Part shown: positions 1-10,306 of the stretch, piece after piece | Position numbering within the stretch: position 1 is the first letter of the stretch | Layout of the letters: every line of letters starts with the position of its first letter | Source of the DNA: Cyclospora cayetanensis | Taxonomy: Eukaryota > Apicomplexa > Conoidasida > Eucoccidiorida > Eimeriidae | Direction: 5' to 3' | NCBI RefSeq assembly: GCF_002999335.1 | Contig: NW_020312247.1 | Span: forward strand, 1 to 64,000 | DNA length: 64,000 bases | Program-made: the position numbers and the translations under genes | Notes under the pieces: model-generated | Told to the model about the DNA's origin: nothing | Databases searched by the model: none | Seen by the model: the letters and a program-made list of their open reading frames with translations, nothing else

Positions 1-540
1 CTTCTTGCTGCTTATCTCTTTGCTACTCTTCTCTGTGCTGCTCTTTTCTTTGCTGCTTTTCCCATCTTTAGCACTGTCATCATCGTTCTCTTCCTTCTCG
101 CTCTTCTGTTCGCTACCTCCTTCCTCCCCGCTACTCTTCGCCTTGCTACTTTTTCCATTTGCATCATCGCCGTCACCGTCATCATCGTCTTCCTTCTCAC
201 TTTTCTTTTGGCTGCCTTCTTCCTGCTTGCTGCTCGTCTTCTTGCTGCTTATCTCTTTGCTACTCTTCTCTGTGCTGCTCTTTTCTTTGCTGCTTTTCCC
301 ATCTTTAGCACTGTCATCATCGTTCTCTTCCTTCTCGCTCTTCTGTTCGCTACCTCCTTCCTCCTCGCTACTCTTCGCCTTGCTACTTTTTCCATTTGCA
401 TCATCGCCGTCACCGTCATCATCGTCTTCCTTCTCACTTTTCTTTTGGCTGCCTTCTTCCTGCTTACTGCTCATCTCTTTGCTGCTCTTCTCCGTACTGC
501 CTTTCCCATCATTATCATCATCATCTTCTTCGTCATCGGC
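1..540. repeat. 237-bp in-frame tandem repeat
   Basis: Bases 1-237 and 238-474 are nearly identical; one difference seen is CCTCCCCGC versus CCTCCTCGC. A third, diverged partial copy follows to about 540. The period is 79 codons, so the array keeps the minus-strand reading frame. The near-identity of the two full copies suggests a recent duplication or ongoing homogenisation. Confidence 0.9.
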
Positions 541-693
541 GTCTTCTTGCTGTGCTGTGCCGCCTACCTCTTTATTCCCCCTTTTGCCTTCCTTCTTGCT
601 TCTGCTGTCACTGGACTGCAGAAGCGAGACTTTCTGCAGCAAAGAAATAGGACCCATAGCAAAGGGTTTCACTAATGCGGCAGTATCCGCCAA
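1..693 (-). CDS. Acidic Lys/Ser-rich repeat protein (3' part, runs off window)
   Basis: On the minus strand one frame stays open from 693 to the window edge. It begins directly after a long CT tract ending in AG (694-712 on the plus strand reads CTGAGAGAGAG), a textbook splice acceptor, so this looks like an internal or last exon. An in-frame ATG lies at 657-655. The first ~35 residues are ordinary (LADTAALVKPFAMGPISLL); the rest is low-complexity Glu/Asp/Lys/Ser with motifs such as SSKEKSS and EDDDDGDG, repeated as a 79-residue unit. No domain is recognisable and no function is claimed. Such tracts are typically disordered, charged linkers. The plus-strand frame over the same DNA (Leu/Ser/Phe-rich) is a shadow. 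The 5' exons should lie above 712 but were not placed. Confidence 0.6.
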   Translation of the reverse strand, partial: MADTAALVKPFAMGPISLLQKVSLLQSSDSRSKKEGKRGNKEVGGTAQQEDADDEEDDDDNDGKGSTEKSSKEMSSKQEEGSQKKSEKEDDDDGDGDDANGKSSKAKSSEEEGGSEQKSEKEENDDDSAKDGKSSKEKSSTEKSSKEISSKKTSSKQEEGSQKKSEKEDDDDGDGDDANGKSSKAKSSGEEGGSEQKSEKEENDDDSAKDGKSSKEKSSTEKSSKEISSKK

Positions 694-731
694 CTGAGAG
701 AGAGAGAGAGAAACACATACAGAGAGAGAGA
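694..731. repeat. GA/CT simple repeat forming a 3' splice site
   Basis: Two (GA)n blocks (694-712 and 721-731). Read on the minus strand they form a pyrimidine tract ending in CAG just before the exon at 693, so the microsatellite probably serves as the polypyrimidine tract of that intron. Confidence 0.65.
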
Positions 732-884
732 ACGATACTCCCCACATTGCCTTTTTAGTGATGTTTTGCAGGACACCCGCGGCAAAGGGGGCCCTCTAAA
801 GCAAAGATCTGTCAGGCTTTCATTGCGAGAAGCTTTCCCTTCCTTCCTCCTATCACTCCCTCCCTCCTATCACTCCCGCCCCCC

Positions 885-1142
885 CTACCCGTGAATGCGG
901 ACGCCTGCCTGTGAAGACAGCAGCAACAGCAAAGCCACGATAGAGGCCCCGAAACAGGCAACAGTTCCAGCAGCACCACCACCACCATCACGAGCGCCAA
1001 TGGCAGAAACACACGAGTTCCTTACTCGAGGAAGGGCAGTCGCTCGGCGTGTCCAACCAGGAGCTTTTGCTTTGAGGTTCATGGAGGAAGAGCTGCACTC
1101 AGCGGCAGTGTCACAAAATGCGAGAAACAGCAACAACAGCAT
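885..1142 (-). CDS. Putative small secreted or anchored protein
   Basis: An ATG at 1142-1140 opens an 85-residue frame. It starts with a signal-peptide-like segment (MLLLLFLAFCDTAAEC). A short Arg/Ala/Cys-containing middle follows, then a Gly-rich stretch, a second hydrophobic segment (VALLLLLSS) near the C-terminus and a stop. Signal peptide, short ectodomain and hydrophobic tail are the layout of a GPI-anchored or type I surface protein, but the frame is short, an opposing plus-strand frame (895-1200) overlaps it, and the end (GG|GTAGGG) could equally be a splice donor into the gene at 693. That splice is phase-inconsistent, so I list it separately. Not recognised as a SAG family member. 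Confidence 0.3.
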   Translation of the reverse strand: MLLLLFLAFCDTAAECSSSSMNLKAKAPGWTRRATALPRVRNSCVSAIGARDGGGGAAGTVACFGASIVALLLLLSSQAGVRIHG

Positions 1143-2581
1143 TCCCCCTAGAAGAAAGCCATTCGCACTACTATGCCGAGTCCTCCTGCTGTGCTTGTAA
1201 GACCAGAAGCAGCCCCATGGGGGGGCCCCCGAGAAGTCGGGGGCCCCTCGAGACCACATGAGGTATGCAGGAGGCACCCTATTCTGATGTATGCGCTACG
1301 GGGGCACAAAAGGGGTCCATCTTCAGGGGCTCCCAATGTGTGCGTCCCACTCCTTGGGAGAGGAGAACCTCTTCTGCGGGAACGGTGTAAGCCAACACCC
1401 CGAGGTTCTTAACTTGGGCGTTGTGCTGCTTTGCAGGCCCGAAGGCCCATTCGGATCAGTGATCACCTCAAAAAATGGCAGGGATGTGCTATGCGGAACC
1501 TGTAGGAGCACATATTGGGATAGAAGTGCCTCAGCCAACGATCCGGATCGCTGCTCCCCGAGGCCTTATGGTTCTGCGAGAAAGGCATCCAACGACTCCC
1601 TCGACGCCCAAAGAAGACAGAGGAGCGCAAAGCTTAGTAAGAATTTTTAAATCCAATAATGTTTCAAACGGAAGGCGCCCCCTGTTTCTTGCAGAGCTGC
1701 TGGCTGCGGCTGCGCCTGCTGCTGGACATACGTAGCGTCGGCAGCAGTAGGACCGACAGTAGACAGTGACTCGGTGCGCTGCCGTTACCTTCTGCCGCTG
1801 CCTCTATTCGCAACCCATTTTGCTGTGTTATTTTCCGTCAAAGAGAGTTTCACCGTGAAACGGTGCTGTTGATTCGCATGTCTACAGGGAAGAGAAAAGC
1901 GGGGGCCTCCTGGCTGCGCGACGGCGTTTCCTCAACGACGCCAAAACACGGATGCGATTTTGGTGCGATGCAGAGATTTTTTTTCAGGAAATGAATAAAA
2001 CATCCACCATATACAGAAGAAGCTCTTCCTTTGTTTCGTGTCTGCTGCTTTCAGGCTTCCTCCGCCAGCGGGCGGTGCTTCTCCTGTTGCAGCGTTCAGT
2101 GAGCCGCTCCTTCCTTCGCCACTGTCTGGCTCTTTGCATGCCCTTCTTACACAGTGTTGCCCTCTCTAACTCTCCAAGCGCATCACCTGTCATCGTGCTA
2201 CTCCCCAGACCTGCCCTCCCCTGGCCCCTGCGGTCGGTGTTTTCTACGTGCGTTTGTATGCGTCTATGACGCTGTTCTGTGCCAAAATGCCCTCCCTTCT
2301 TGGGCCCCCTCCTGACTGCCTGCCGCTGTCTCGACTGCTTTTGGTAGAGCTTTCGGCCAAACTCCCCTAGATATCTCTGCCCGTAGAGCCCTTCTCGCTT
2401 CGCTAAGCTGAGGACCCCAATATACGCTGAGCTCCTAATGGAAACTCCCAGCATGCAGCGCGTTCGTAACGCATGCAAGCGTGCAAGAAAATACGCACCA
2501 GCCAGCTAGTTTAACCCGATATTTTCAGCCCCCCAATAAAAGGCTGACGGAGTGATTAGGGCCTGCCCTGAGGTCTCCCCC
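1143..2581. other. No confident gene
   Basis: Several frames of 60-165 codons occur on both strands (for example 1291-1650 and 1475-1735 on plus, 1984-2478 on minus), but none has a recognisable domain, a clear splice structure or codon periodicity that I can defend. The stretch nearest 2581 is probably the 3' untranslated region of the PIG-X-like gene. A G/C palindrome of the GGGGGCCCC type occurs near 1215-1250. Confidence 0.5.
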
Positions 2582-3496
2582 TCATCCCGATAGAGCATAA
2601 ACCACACTAAGTAGGCCCCCTAGGGCGGCCAAGCCACTGAAAGCCACAACTAGGTTCCAATGAGCCACCCGTCCCACAGGAACTGTAAAATGCAAAAGGC
2701 CCTGTCCTACTTTTGCAGCCGCTGCTTCTAGCTGTTGCGGGGGGGCCCCAGCGCACGCAATGCCCACCAACGGCGGCGCAGCGGCAGCCGCCAGCAGGCC
2801 GTTACAGCTGCCACTGCAGGGCTGGCCATACCTCAAATGCACAGGCAGCTGAATTTCTACTTCCCGCATGTTGGTGGCAACGCCTCCTAGCAGCTCGGAG
2901 CGCCTGATGAACACCTCCTGCCGCACAAGAGGTGGCGGCCCAATCAAAGGAGAATAGCTCGGCAGTTCCACATTAACCATTACAGGGCCCCTGCGGCACT
3001 CGGCTTCAGGGAGGGCCCCTCTACTGGAGATTCCCTGACACGATGGCATGAAGGTCGTATTGGCTGACAGCAGCAGGGGTTCTCCAGGGGCCCCTAGGTG
3101 GGCCTTCGTAGATTTCTGGGAAATTCCCAACTCATGAGTTTTATCCGGATCCACAAACAACTCCTGAGGCAGCGCGTACTCCAACCACAGAAGACATCCT
3201 TCCTCTTCTTCACGCTCTGCTCGAGATGCTGCTGCTTCGCTATTTGTCGAGGCTGTGGGAAGCTCAACCTCGTGAAGCCGCGCTCGTGTCACGAGGACTT
3301 TGTGTTGGCCATGTCCGAGCAGCGCTGTTGAGGCCCCTTCAAGGGAAAGCAAAAGAGGGTGCTGCACATCCGTAGAAGAATGGTGGTGATTGCTGCTGCT
3401 GCTGCAACCGATCTGCACTGTGTGAAGGAGGAGCGGCACCAGCAGCAGCAGCCACACAAAGGCCGGACTTGAAGATTGCACGAGCGATTGCCTCAT
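2582..3496 (-). CDS. PIG-X/PBN1-like GPI-mannosyltransferase I subunit
   Basis: A single-exon, 304-residue protein, started at the ATG at 3496. The N-terminus is a signal sequence (AFVWLLLLVPLLLHTV). The luminal part carries the family's landmarks: a body resembling LEYALPQELFVDP, a later VELPSYSPLIGPPP, then QLPVHLRYGQP. A single C-terminal membrane segment (WNLVVAFSGLAALGGLL) with a very short tail ends it. This is the type I ER-membrane layout of PIG-X/Pbn1, which stabilises the PIG-M catalytic subunit that adds the first mannose to the GPI precursor in the ER lumen. Length is near the family's usual 250-300 residues, with Ala/Gly-rich insertions typical of the organism. The assignment rests on motif resemblance, so orthology is inferred. 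Coccidian surface antigens are GPI-anchored, which fits the role. Confidence 0.75.
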   Translation of the reverse strand: MRQSLVQSSSPAFVWLLLLVPLLLHTVQIGCSSSSNHHHSSTDVQHPLLLSLEGASTALLGHGQHKVLVTRARLHEVELPTASTNSEAAASRAEREEEEGCLLWLEYALPQELFVDPDKTHELGISQKSTKAHLGAPGEPLLLSANTTFMPSCQGISSRGALPEAECRRGPVMVNVELPSYSPLIGPPPLVRQEVFIRRSELLGGVATNMREVEIQLPVHLRYGQPCSGSCNGLLAAAAAPPLVGIACAGAPPQQLEAAAAKVGQGLLHFTVPVGRVAHWNLVVAFSGLAALGGLLSVVYALSG

Positions 3497-3872
3497 GGCC
3501 ACACCACGGACGTCTCAAAAACTCACCAAAGTCGCCCTGTATGCGCCCTTTGTGACGGGACTGCTGTCTTAAAAGCGGTACTGGCGTTGGTGTGGAGGGG
3601 CTTGACGGGTGACTCGATGATCGCTCCTGGGCTGGAGACAGCAGCAGGGCCCTCCCCTCGCACCACCACAAAGGAGAGAGGATCATACCAATTCTAAAAA
3701 CCCTGCAATTCCCCTTGATTGTGTGTCTAAGGCTCATATGCTGAGTTGTGTGTTGCTGCTAGTACTGCAGCTGCCGCCCCTGTGTCGGGGGTACCCAACT
3801 CTGGGAGCTGCGGGGGCCCCAGATCCCACCCGAGTGGGGGCCCTCTATGGGGGCCCCTTCATCTGCACTCAC

Positions 3873-4202
3873 CGTGCATTTGGCAAACCGCATTCAGTGC
3901 CGGGCAATATTCCACATTTTCGCCCTTATATTCGTCTATACCCTCCTTGTTGGCACCCCGCCGCTGCGCCTCCTCTGCCTGCTTGCGGAAGCCTTGCCTC
4001 CGGGGAGAAGGTTGGTGTGAGGTTTTCTGCTGTTGTTGACTTCTGCTGCTAGGTCAAACCGGGTATTCCCCACAGTATGCTGAATCAGCAAGAGCGACGG
4101 CATCACCAGGCGCACGAGCAGAAAGGGCAGAGTGTAGGTTTCTGCCGCTTCATCAGCTACCCGCCGTCCCACCCTCCCGACTCCTGCGAGCGATGATCTC
4201 AT
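3873..4202 (-). CDS. Putative small membrane protein (partial model)
   Basis: The minus-strand ATG at 4202-4200 opens MRSSLAGVGRVGRRVADEA, followed by a hydrophobic segment (LPFLLVRLVMPSLLLI) that could span a membrane or act as an organelle-targeting anchor. Downstream a different frame reads GFRKQAEEAQRRGANKEG and then a Cys-containing stretch (EYCPALNAVCQMHGE), ending at a strong donor (CACG|GTGAGTGC) at 3873. The frame change between the two parts implies a small intron or an error near 4030-4060 that I could not resolve. A last exon is expected below 3870. The start codon overlaps that of the plus-strand gene at 4201. Unrecognised; short, charged and Cys-containing, perhaps mitochondrial, but that is a guess. 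Confidence 0.4.
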
Positions 4203-7200
4203 GGCTTTTCCAAGGCGAGGGCCGTCCCTTAGACTTCTAGACGGTAGGAACCAGCAGTGCCTTCTCTTGCCGCACCGCAAGGCCCTCCTAGGGGGTAGGC
4301 CTCACTCAAGAGGCCTTGTAGCCCCTCCGAAACTCCTTCGAGCGCACCGCACGGACCTCACCATACGCAGAAGTTGGGTGCTACCCGCATCTGCCGCTTC
4401 CCCCGCGGAGCCCAGCAGCAGCGGGAGCAGTGAGGGCCCGGCGTTGTGCTCTCGGCGGTTTTTTGTGTGTGCTTCACCTGCCCAGTCATGCGAAATCCCT
4501 CCAGAGGAAAGCTCCCCAGGAACGCCTGGAGGGGGGCACTCTGATTCGGCAAGGGCTTCCGAGGGGCTTTCGGAGGCCCTTGCTCAATCAAAGCCTCCTA
4601 AGGACCCCCATGGGGGCCCCCCCAAGAGGCCTCCGCCCCCTCCGCGTGTGCAGGCCCTGCACCGGATCCAGGCCCTTGTAGAGACGCAGCTGCGTGGGCA
4701 GCGCCTCCCCCCCGCCGAGGAAGAGGCGGAGTATCTTTTGGGCTCTGATGAGGGGATCGGAGCCGTGGTGCTCGAGGGGGAGGGCCCCCTGGGGGCCCCC
4801 ACGGGGGGCCTTCTCCCTCTGACGCCCCTGCGGAAGGGGGAAGCAGAGTGGCCACCCAAAGGCGCATCCAAAGGGGCCTCGAGAAGGAGCTCCGCGGCTT
4901 GCCGCGAACTGCTGCAGCGATGGAGGCAGGCTGCAGACGACATCTGCAGATTTAGCGGCCGCATGCACCCTAAGGAGCTGCTAGAAGTGCTGCGACTGCT
5001 GGCTGTGGCAAGACGGAGAGATCCCCAGCTGCTGCTAGCCGTAACTCAGGCTCTCCAGCAGCAGGCTCCAGACCAGCCTTTGTCTCGGCTGCAGGTAGAG
5101 CCCGAGTGGCATGCAAAAAATCAGCAGCAGCGGGGGGTCGAGGCCCTGTCGGTGATGCAGACGGTCATGCTCCTGCGGCACTTGCAGATTCTGGACTTCA
5201 CATGCGTCCCCTTGGTTCTTCGGGCCTTATCCCATCTCGATCGCTCGCTCACCCTCGCTGCACAGACGCGCATGCAGCTGTGTAAGCTCCAGCAGACGCA
5301 GGGAACGCCTCTGCAGCACGATGCGGAGCTGCAAGGGGGGCACTGCTTTGCAGAGGACGATTTCGAAGTACTTGCGCCGTATGTGCCTTGGCAGCAACCC
5401 GTTGAGCCGGGTGTTGTGGCTGCAGCAGACGCCGCCGGAGGAGCAGGCGAAGCAGCAAAAGCAACGCGGCAGCAGCAGAGAGCCTCCAGAGGGGCCGCTG
5501 TAGACGCAGCGGGGGGGAAGAGCGCTGCAGAGTTTGTACCAGCAGGAGGGGCTGCGGAAGATGCATTGTCTGATCAGGCTGCAATTTGTGCAGAAACTCC
5601 TGAAGCAGATGCCTGGAAAACGCGCTACGCTCTGCACGCCGTGGGGGTCTCTCTGCTGAGCAGCAGTCTTGTTTCTCTGAGTGCAGCAGCAAATCAGTTA
5701 GCTCCCCGTTCTTGCAAGGCCTCCGCACGGCTAATTGCCCTCTTAGAGGCTCTGGCTATCCACAGAGCATCCGCGTTTAATGCCCCCCAGACGGTTTCCC
5801 TGGTAAATTCCGCTACCCGTGCTGCCTGTACGGAGGGGGCGTATTTCGGGTCACTTACTAAGGCTTTTGAGATGCAGCACGCGCCAAGAGGAGGGAGAGT
5901 GTAGCGGCCCTTGAAGTCTTCTCCTAGAGTGTCAATCGCGCCAACGCTGCCGGCACTTTCCTCTCTATGCTTTCTTCTGCTGCACCTACTTCTGCTGCTA
6001 CTGCAGCTGCTGATAGCGCAGATGAGGCTGCTCCACCAATGTTGTACAGCGGTCGCTTTCTCTAAGGTCAAAGATCTGCGGTCTTTGTTTGTCTGCCTGT
6101 CTAATGTCTGTCTGTGATGTGGCCAGGGATTGAATTGTGTGGCTTTGGGCCGAACGTCTCTGCCTCTGCTGCGGTGCCTCATAAAGCGCACGGAAGAGCT
6201 CCTCCCGTTCTTCTCCTTCCCCCTTTTGACTCTGCAGCTCAACTCGCTCACTCGCCTCCTCCAGATCAACTCTCGCGTGCTGCTGCAGCAGCAAGTGCAG
6301 CAGCGCCATCGCGAGCGGCAGCACAGGACTTTGCAGCGCGAGCCTCAGCAGGTGCAAGAAGCAGAATCGCAGATCAACATGCACAATCTTTCGCAGCTCT
6401 GGTGCAACATTGTTGCACGCCTATCCACAGCACTCCCTCAGGACGTTGCCGCCGCAGCAGCAGCGGCCAGCAGCACTGCATCCAGGGCTCGCCTTCGCGA
6501 TCTTCTTCACGACCATATTCTTGCTGCCCAGGAGGCTTATGACGCCTCGCTCAAACAGTACATGCGGCCTCAAGATGGCGCAGCGGAGAAACCGGAGAAG
6601 CAGCGATCCTTTCCCCTGAGCGAGGTAACTGCACCCTCTCCGCAGGGCGACGCTGAAGAAAGGCATCCTCGAGACACATACCCGAACCTTCCTCCGGTGA
6701 AGCCGCACGAGCTGAAGAATGTTGTGAATGCACTCAATTCGTTTGCACGGCTCGCGCACTTGGGGTTCGTGTCGCTCCGGGACGTTTCCTCTGAAGCGTC
6801 CGCGGCTGCTGCAGTTGCCGCCGCAGCAGCTGCGGCCGCAGCAGATCAGATGGTCCCCACCATAGACGCTGCTGCATGCACCTACGGCAGCTCCGAGCAA
6901 CAACACGCACAGCGGCAGCAACACGGCGCTGAAGCAGCGACAGCAGAAGCAGCAGCAGCAGCTTCTGGGGAGAAGGATGAGCTACAGCGGTGGCAGACCA
7001 GCAGGGCACGCCTCAGCAGCGTGGTGGAGTGTACTGGCAGTTTCCGCATGCGGGGCGTTGAGATGGGCCCTGCAGATCGGCGTAGCAGCAGCAGCATCTA
7101 CGGGCTGTTTCACAGGGCAATACTGCTTTTGGTGCAGGAGCAGCACCACCTTGATCCGCAGTCACTTAGCAACGCCGTCAATGCCTTCGCAAAAGCCAGG

Positions 7201-9855
7201 CTCCAAGGGTAAGTTGCGGATGTTTGCTACCGAGGGTGTTGTGCGGGTGCAGCCATCGACGTGTCTGCAGCCTTAACAGCTGCACAGGGACGCCTCTGAG
7301 GAGCTCGCTTTTGCGATGGTGGTAGCCTGTGCAAGCGTTGCTGCAGCCGCAAGACTCGAACTTGCTTGCTGCCTCAGCTGGCCTTGCCGCGGCATCAACA
7401 GCCGTAGCAGCAAGCAGAGCGATAGAGACATCTTCGCTGTCGGCGGCTCTATATGTCTCAGGCACGCGCGCTATGTCGCGCAGCTTATCCCCCGCATGAT
7501 AGAAGTGGCCCCAGGCTTCAACTGGCAGCATGTCAGCATGACCCTCAATGGACTTGCCTGTGGGCTTCTTTAGCGGTGTCTGCGCTGGTGATGCTGCCCT
7601 TTATGCTGGAGTATCTTCTCCTGTTGCTTCGCACTGGGGGCGGGTTCGGCGTATGCTGACTTGAGGCACATGTTGCTCTCCAAGACTAAAACGAGGCAGC
7701 TCCCCCTGGAAGCGCTGCCGCACGTGCTGCAACAGACTCGCCGTGCCGAAACGTCTGCTGCTTGTTTTGTCGCAGACCTGCGCTGGAAGGATGATGGCCT
7801 TTTGCAGGCATTCTGGAGAGTCCTTAGGGAAAGATCACTCCACCTCATGGGTGGTGAGTAAGGCGCCCTTACCCTCTACCCCGCGGCTGCCGTCAGGTTT
7901 TTAATACTGTTGGCCACGTGCACCCTCACACGTTCTGCTGTACGCTTCGCGCTTCGTTGTTGCTTGCTTCAGCACAAGCGACAACCAACATTATCCACGC
8001 CATGGGCAGCTTTGGCTACAGAAACAGCGAGATGATGAGGTGATTCTGCAAATACCAACATCTGCGGAACGACGCAAGACTTGTCGCCCCAGGAATAACA
8101 GGGAGAATGGCCAGTGCATCTGCATGGAAGAAATTTAAAGTTGATTGCATGACTTTACCTAGCACTAGGCACTACAGGAGCAGTGAGAGCCTGCACCGCT
8201 GCGGCGGGTGCAGCGGCTGCGGCCACAAGATTTTATGAAGGGCCTGTACAGACAAATGGTTGTAGCCTGATGTGCATACGCCTCAGGAAAATCGCTGCCT
8301 CTAACTGGGTGCCTGCACAGCTTCCAGAACTGACAACTCAGGGCAAGTATAAATCTGTTGCCGTTGCTAGCACCCCTGCTCCCACGTGTATTGCCATGGT
8401 TTGTTCCGGGGGGGGGGAAGGGGGGAAAGGGGCGGCTAGTAACGGCAAGCGAAGTGTTGTGTGTCTTTGCCTGACTCCACTCTCAGGACTCACGAACATC
8501 CTCTTCTCACTGGTGGTCCTAGACTGCGTGTACGAGTGCAGCTTTCCACTTATGCAGCAGCAGCAGGGCATCTGGCAGCAACTGCTGCAGGCTGCATGCA
8601 GGCGCAAGGATTTAAAGCTCGAGGCAATGACGATGCTGAAGGTGTCTGCGATGTCTGTTTTCGGAGTGTACGGGGACCCTGCGGCGGCCGCAGCGGTGGC
8701 AGCAGCAGAAGCAGCAGCGGCAGCAGCCCTACAACCAAACAGCACCAGCAAGGGACGCAACGTCTATAACCGTCTGTACGACAGCAACGGAAACTTTTTG
8801 CTGCATGCCCTGCAGCAACAGCAAAGGCATCTTGAGCGCCAGGGGGGTCATCGTGGTCGCACTTCCATCGCGAAGCACGTCATGCAGCTGAACGGAGCAG
8901 CAGTGCCGGCAGCCATCGTGCGGCAGCCTCCGGATGTCTTTAAGCCGTATGAGCAGCTAGATGAGGGCCACAAGTTCCTGGTAATTATTGCCGTTGGGGC
9001 CATGGGTGCAGCTGCAACTGAATTCGCAGGCTATCATAATCCCACATTGCAGCTTTGGAGCCTCTTCCCCTGCATGCATAACTGTTTCTGTTTCTTTGTT
9101 ACGAGGTTTAGGGACTCACTGTACATGGGTCACCGTCCACTGGCCTCCTGTTGTTTCCGGCTGCTGCAGGCCGCACTGCTAACGACGAGAACTTTGATGT
9201 TCTATCCAGGAAAACCTTCAGGTGTGCCTGCCTCCTCTACTCCTGCCGGATATTCGAGACGCGGACTCTCTAGGGATGCTTAGGCGTACCCCTTACTGTG
9301 GCGTCCATGCGTCTGTGCTTCTTAAAATGTGGTTTTTGGTAAATCGGGTGTAAATATGTGTGTGGCGCAGGCATGCACCTGCAAGTTGCGGCTACGCTGA
9401 GGAGCATGGGACTGCACGCACAGCATGAGGTTATTCTGGGTAAGACGCAGCTTCAAAAGCTGTTTTAGGGGAAACAAAAGCGGGTGGAGTGACTATGCAC
9501 TGGAGGGCATATGGAGAGAGAGAGGAAGAGAAAGAGACAAGCGGAGCTAGCGCGAACCAGAAAGATTAGGCGCCTGTGCCGGCGCGTGAACAGTGGTGGT
9601 GACACAGAAGGCAGCCAACAGCAAGGGAGTTCGGGTAGAAATTTGGGGGTCAGCAACCCTCTGACCATCTGAAAAACGCGTCGCACTCACCCGAGGGCCT
9701 TCCCCTCTGTAGGTGCGCTACTTACAATACCAGCTGAAGGGCCATGCACCGCGTTCAACGGGTGTACGTGTGTGATTGCAGACCCCTACGTTATCGACAT
9801 CCTCATTCAGAGCGGTTCCTCCTATAAGCGCCGCAGGAAGCAACACGCTAGCTAG
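4201..9855 (+). CDS. HPR/RAP-type organellar RNA-binding protein, multi-exon
   Basis: Starts at ATG 4201 with a basic N-terminus suited to mitochondrial import. Helical repeats of the apicomplexan heptatricopeptide (HPR) kind recur: MHPKELLEVLRLLAVARR, FNAPQTVSLVNSATRAA, KPHELKNVVNALNSFARLA, LDPQSLSNAVNAFAKAR, TNIIHAMGSFGYRNSE. Near the end MHLQVAATLRSMGLHAQHEV joins DPYVIDILIQ, the start of a RAP domain. Supported exons: 4201-5898, 6238-7208, 7288 to ~7559, one ending 7853, 7973-8039, 8487-8980, 9170-9221, 9371-9439 and 9782-9855. Phases agree at 5898/6238, 7208/7288, 7853/7973, 8980/9170, 9221/9371 and 9439/9782. The joins around 7560-7670 and 8040-8486 are unresolved. The frame after 9782 stops at 9855, which truncates RAP; another frame to ~10030 may hold the rest. 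Poly-Ala/Gln inserts are common. Likely role: binding fragmented mitochondrial rRNAs. Confidence 0.7.
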
Positions 9856-10098
9856 GCGCCGCATCCCCACCGCCACCACCACCACCAGCAGAGAGAACAG
9901 AATCAGCTGCAAGAGCAAAGAAAAAAAAGGTGCCCTACATGCGAGAGTGCTCGGTTATCGCGGAGCAACAGCCACTGCTCCTTCCAGTCTCCTATGGCAC
10001 ATGGCGTCGTGCCGACATCTGCGTACTGCACGGCATCTAGGCCTTTTCCACCTGAAGCAGCTGCTGCAGTAGCCCATGTTTTCCCCCCTACTGCTTCC

Positions 10099-10104
10099 AA
10101 TAAA
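10099..10104 (+). terminator. AATAAA polyadenylation-signal candidate
   Basis: AATAAA followed by a T-run sits about 250 bases after the last supported exon of the HPR/RAP gene, in sequence that is no longer coding-like. It is a reasonable 3' end signal for that transcript. Coccidian signals are loosely defined, so this is tentative. Confidence 0.35.
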
Positions 10105-10306
10105 GTTTTTTTAATGGACTGGCTGGGCCTACATCGTGAACCCTAAAAGCTCTTTTAAGAGGCCCCTTGCTCGGGTATTTGCAGCCTTCCACCATGACTC
10201 CCTATTAGAGGCTTAGGCTTGGTGGTTGATGGCGTACTACAGTGTAAAAGAATTGGAGGAAACCGCTGCATAACGGCACACAAACAAACAACTAACAAAA
10301 GAGGCA

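Noticed and set aside
5..697. 230-codon plus-strand Leu/Ser/Phe frame
   Set aside because: It is the antisense of the acidic Lys/Ser repeat exon; the splice acceptor and composition favour the minus strand, and it starts at TTG.
4584..4968. Three overlapping minus-strand Gly/Pro/Arg frames
   Set aside because: GC-rich shadows of exon 1 of the HPR/RAP gene.
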